6,897 nt of DNA, taken from positions 1 to 6,897 of the forward strand of contig JASHRR010001332.1 in the NCBI GenBank assembly GCA_030037185.1. Reading direction: 5' to 3'. Shown here one piece after another: positions 6,471 through 6,897 of the stretch. Made by a program: the position numbers and the translations under genes. The stretch's first letter is position 1; each line of letters opens with the position of its first letter. The notes beneath the pieces were generated by a model. It did no database searches and was not told where the DNA came from. It saw only the letters and a program-made list of their open reading frames with translations. This DNA comes from Xanthobacteraceae bacterium. GTDB lineage: Bacteria > Pseudomonadota > Alphaproteobacteria > Rhizobiales > Xanthobacteraceae.

Positions 6471-6737
6471 TTGATCTTAGGCGCCGGAATTGACGGGCGT
6501 GACCGGCACGACTGGCAGCGGGCTGCGCACGATCGCGTTACCCGGCGGGGACGTAGCCCAACTTAGGCAATTGACGAGCTTGACCGACAATTTTTTGCGG
6601 GGCACCGGCCCAAAAACGCGATTCAAATCAACGGCGCTTCCGCCACTCAGCTGTAGATCTACCCGCTTTTTTCGTGAAGCGAATCGACCTACGTCATTCG
6701 CATCATGTTCCTGCGATTGAACTGAACCGCTGCGCGG

Positions 6738-6763
6738 TAATGCCCGTGGATAATCCCTGTGGA
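6738..6763. repeat. Tandem pair of imperfect 13-bp repeats
   Basis: TAATGCCCGTGGA (6738-6750) is followed directly by TAATCCCTGTGGA (6751-6763), with 11 of 13 bases identical. The repeat lies about 90-110 bp upstream of the recombinase start. The junction GTGGATAA resembles the reverse complement of a DnaA box with one mismatch at its outer base. It may be a protein-binding site near the mobile-element end, or chance. Confidence 0.35.
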
Positions 6764-6790
6764 AGTTGAGGACGAGGGCTTGTAACGCGA

Positions 6791-6843
6791 GGCTACCTGC
6801 CTGTCAGGTTGTGTTTGCCAATGCAACTCAACAGGCAGGAGCC
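6791..6843 (+). promoter_or_regulatory. Long hairpin enclosing the recombinase ribosome binding site
   Basis: CCTGCCTGT (6796-6804) pairs exactly with ACAGGCAGG (6831-6839). Beyond a one-base bulge (6795) the stem continues with GGCT (6791-6794) and AGCC (6840-6843). After a short internal loop, GTTG (6808-6811) pairs with CAAC (6824-6827), and further wobble/AT pairs close on a TGCC tetraloop (6816-6819). The Shine-Dalgarno AGGAG of the recombinase (6837-6841, 8 nt before the ATG) lies inside the right arm, so a transcript covering both arms should hide it. IS10 and IS50 use this arrangement to prevent transposase synthesis from read-through transcripts. The same structure could double as a terminal hairpin of an IS91-like element. 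Confidence 0.6.
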
Positions 6844-6849
6844 TACGCT

Positions 6850-6897
6850 ATGAGCGAGTATGTTAGCCCATTGCGCCGCCGCATGATCGAGGACATG
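6850..6897 (+). CDS. Tyrosine recombinase/integrase, IS91-associated type (N-terminus only)
   Basis: The 16 visible residues, MSEYVSPLRRRMIEDM, match from memory the start of the small tyrosine-type site-specific recombinases that precede IS91-family transposases (pattern SPLRxRMIEDM, followed in full-length members by a SAM-like core-binding domain). The catalytic domain with its R...H-x-x-R...Y residues is beyond the window, so integrity cannot be judged. The ATG at 6850 has AGGAG 8 nt upstream. The frame stays open upstream to a TAA at 6751, but no better start is seen. The enclosing hairpin suggests translation is held down in read-through transcripts. Confidence 0.72.
   Translation, partial: MSEYVSPLRRRMIEDM

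Larger units (their letters stand above)
6051..6849. other. Gene-poor region between AIPR-like gene and recombinase
   Basis: About 800 bp separates two divergent genes. It must contain the AIPR promoter on the left and probably the recombinase promoter and mobile-element left end on the right. An A8 run (6125-6132) lies about 75 bp upstream of the AIPR start. The stretch around 6361-6430 is clearly AT-richer than the transporter DNA. The only longer frames (plus 5688-6209 and plus 6490-6720, the latter from a TTG) match nothing I know and lack ribosome binding sites. Inverted repeats at 6408-6435 and 6445-6470 and a 13-bp tandem repeat at 6738-6763 are listed separately. Confidence 0.5.
6791..6897 (+). 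mobile_element. Left part of a probable IS91-type recombinase/transposase element (partial)
   Basis: This is inferred from the recombinase start at 6850 and the terminal-type hairpin before it. Tyrosine recombinases with this N-terminus are commonly followed by an IS91-family (HUH) transposase, which would lie beyond the right edge. The left boundary is uncertain. A CTTG at 6779-6782, one of the tetranucleotides associated with IS91 target sites, is a possible junction but could be chance. IS91-type elements make no target duplication, so none is expected. Confidence 0.45.

Noticed and set aside
6600..6616. GGGC/GCCC stem with TTTTTT before and AAAAA after
   Set aside because: The stem has only four pairs and is offset from the flanking T and A runs by unpaired bases; too weak to call.
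1..6897. CRISPR array or rRNA
   Set aside because: No regularly spaced repeats and no recognisable rRNA sequence were seen anywhere in the window.

Overview
The window looks like chromosome of a high-GC alphaproteobacterium, most likely Hyphomicrobiales (Bradyrhizobium/Rhodopseudomonas-like). This rests on strong G/C third-position bias in the two transporter genes and on two small proteins (CPCC-containing and NCAPI-ending) that resemble conserved Bradyrhizobium-type hypotheticals from memory. No rRNA, tRNA or CRISPR array was found.

Layout, left to right. The last codons of a rightward gene end at 49. A leftward pair follows: a 12-TM MFS symporter of the sugar/metabolite-proton type (1863 to 472) and a small protein with a CPCC motif (475 to 185) whose TTG start overlaps the transporter stop. 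A 465-bp divergent intergenic region separates these from a rightward pair: a DUF4031 protein (2329-2607) and an EntS/MFS_3-type exporter (2617-3867). The two lie in the same reading frame, separated only by one TGA and three sense codons. A leftward 74-aa single-pass membrane protein (4162-3938) converges on the exporter.

From about 4163 the character changes. About 720 bp without a recognisable gene is followed by a leftward AIPR-like gene (abortive-infection phage-resistance family, 6050-4881), then about 800 bp of gene-poor, patchily AT-richer DNA. At the right edge are the first 16 codons of a tyrosine recombinase of the type that accompanies IS91-family transposases. This right half is best read as an accessory patch: a solitary candidate defence gene beside a mobile element. 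The left half is ordinary transporter-rich chromosome.

The most interesting signals are: (1) a long hairpin just upstream of the recombinase that buries its Shine-Dalgarno sequence; (2) the solitary, short AIPR-like gene; (3) an apparent frame switch at the 5' end of the CPCC small gene; and (4) several compact inverted repeats in the gene-free stretches. I did not find a convincing multi-gene novel system. The candidate defence gene has no recognisable partner inside the window.
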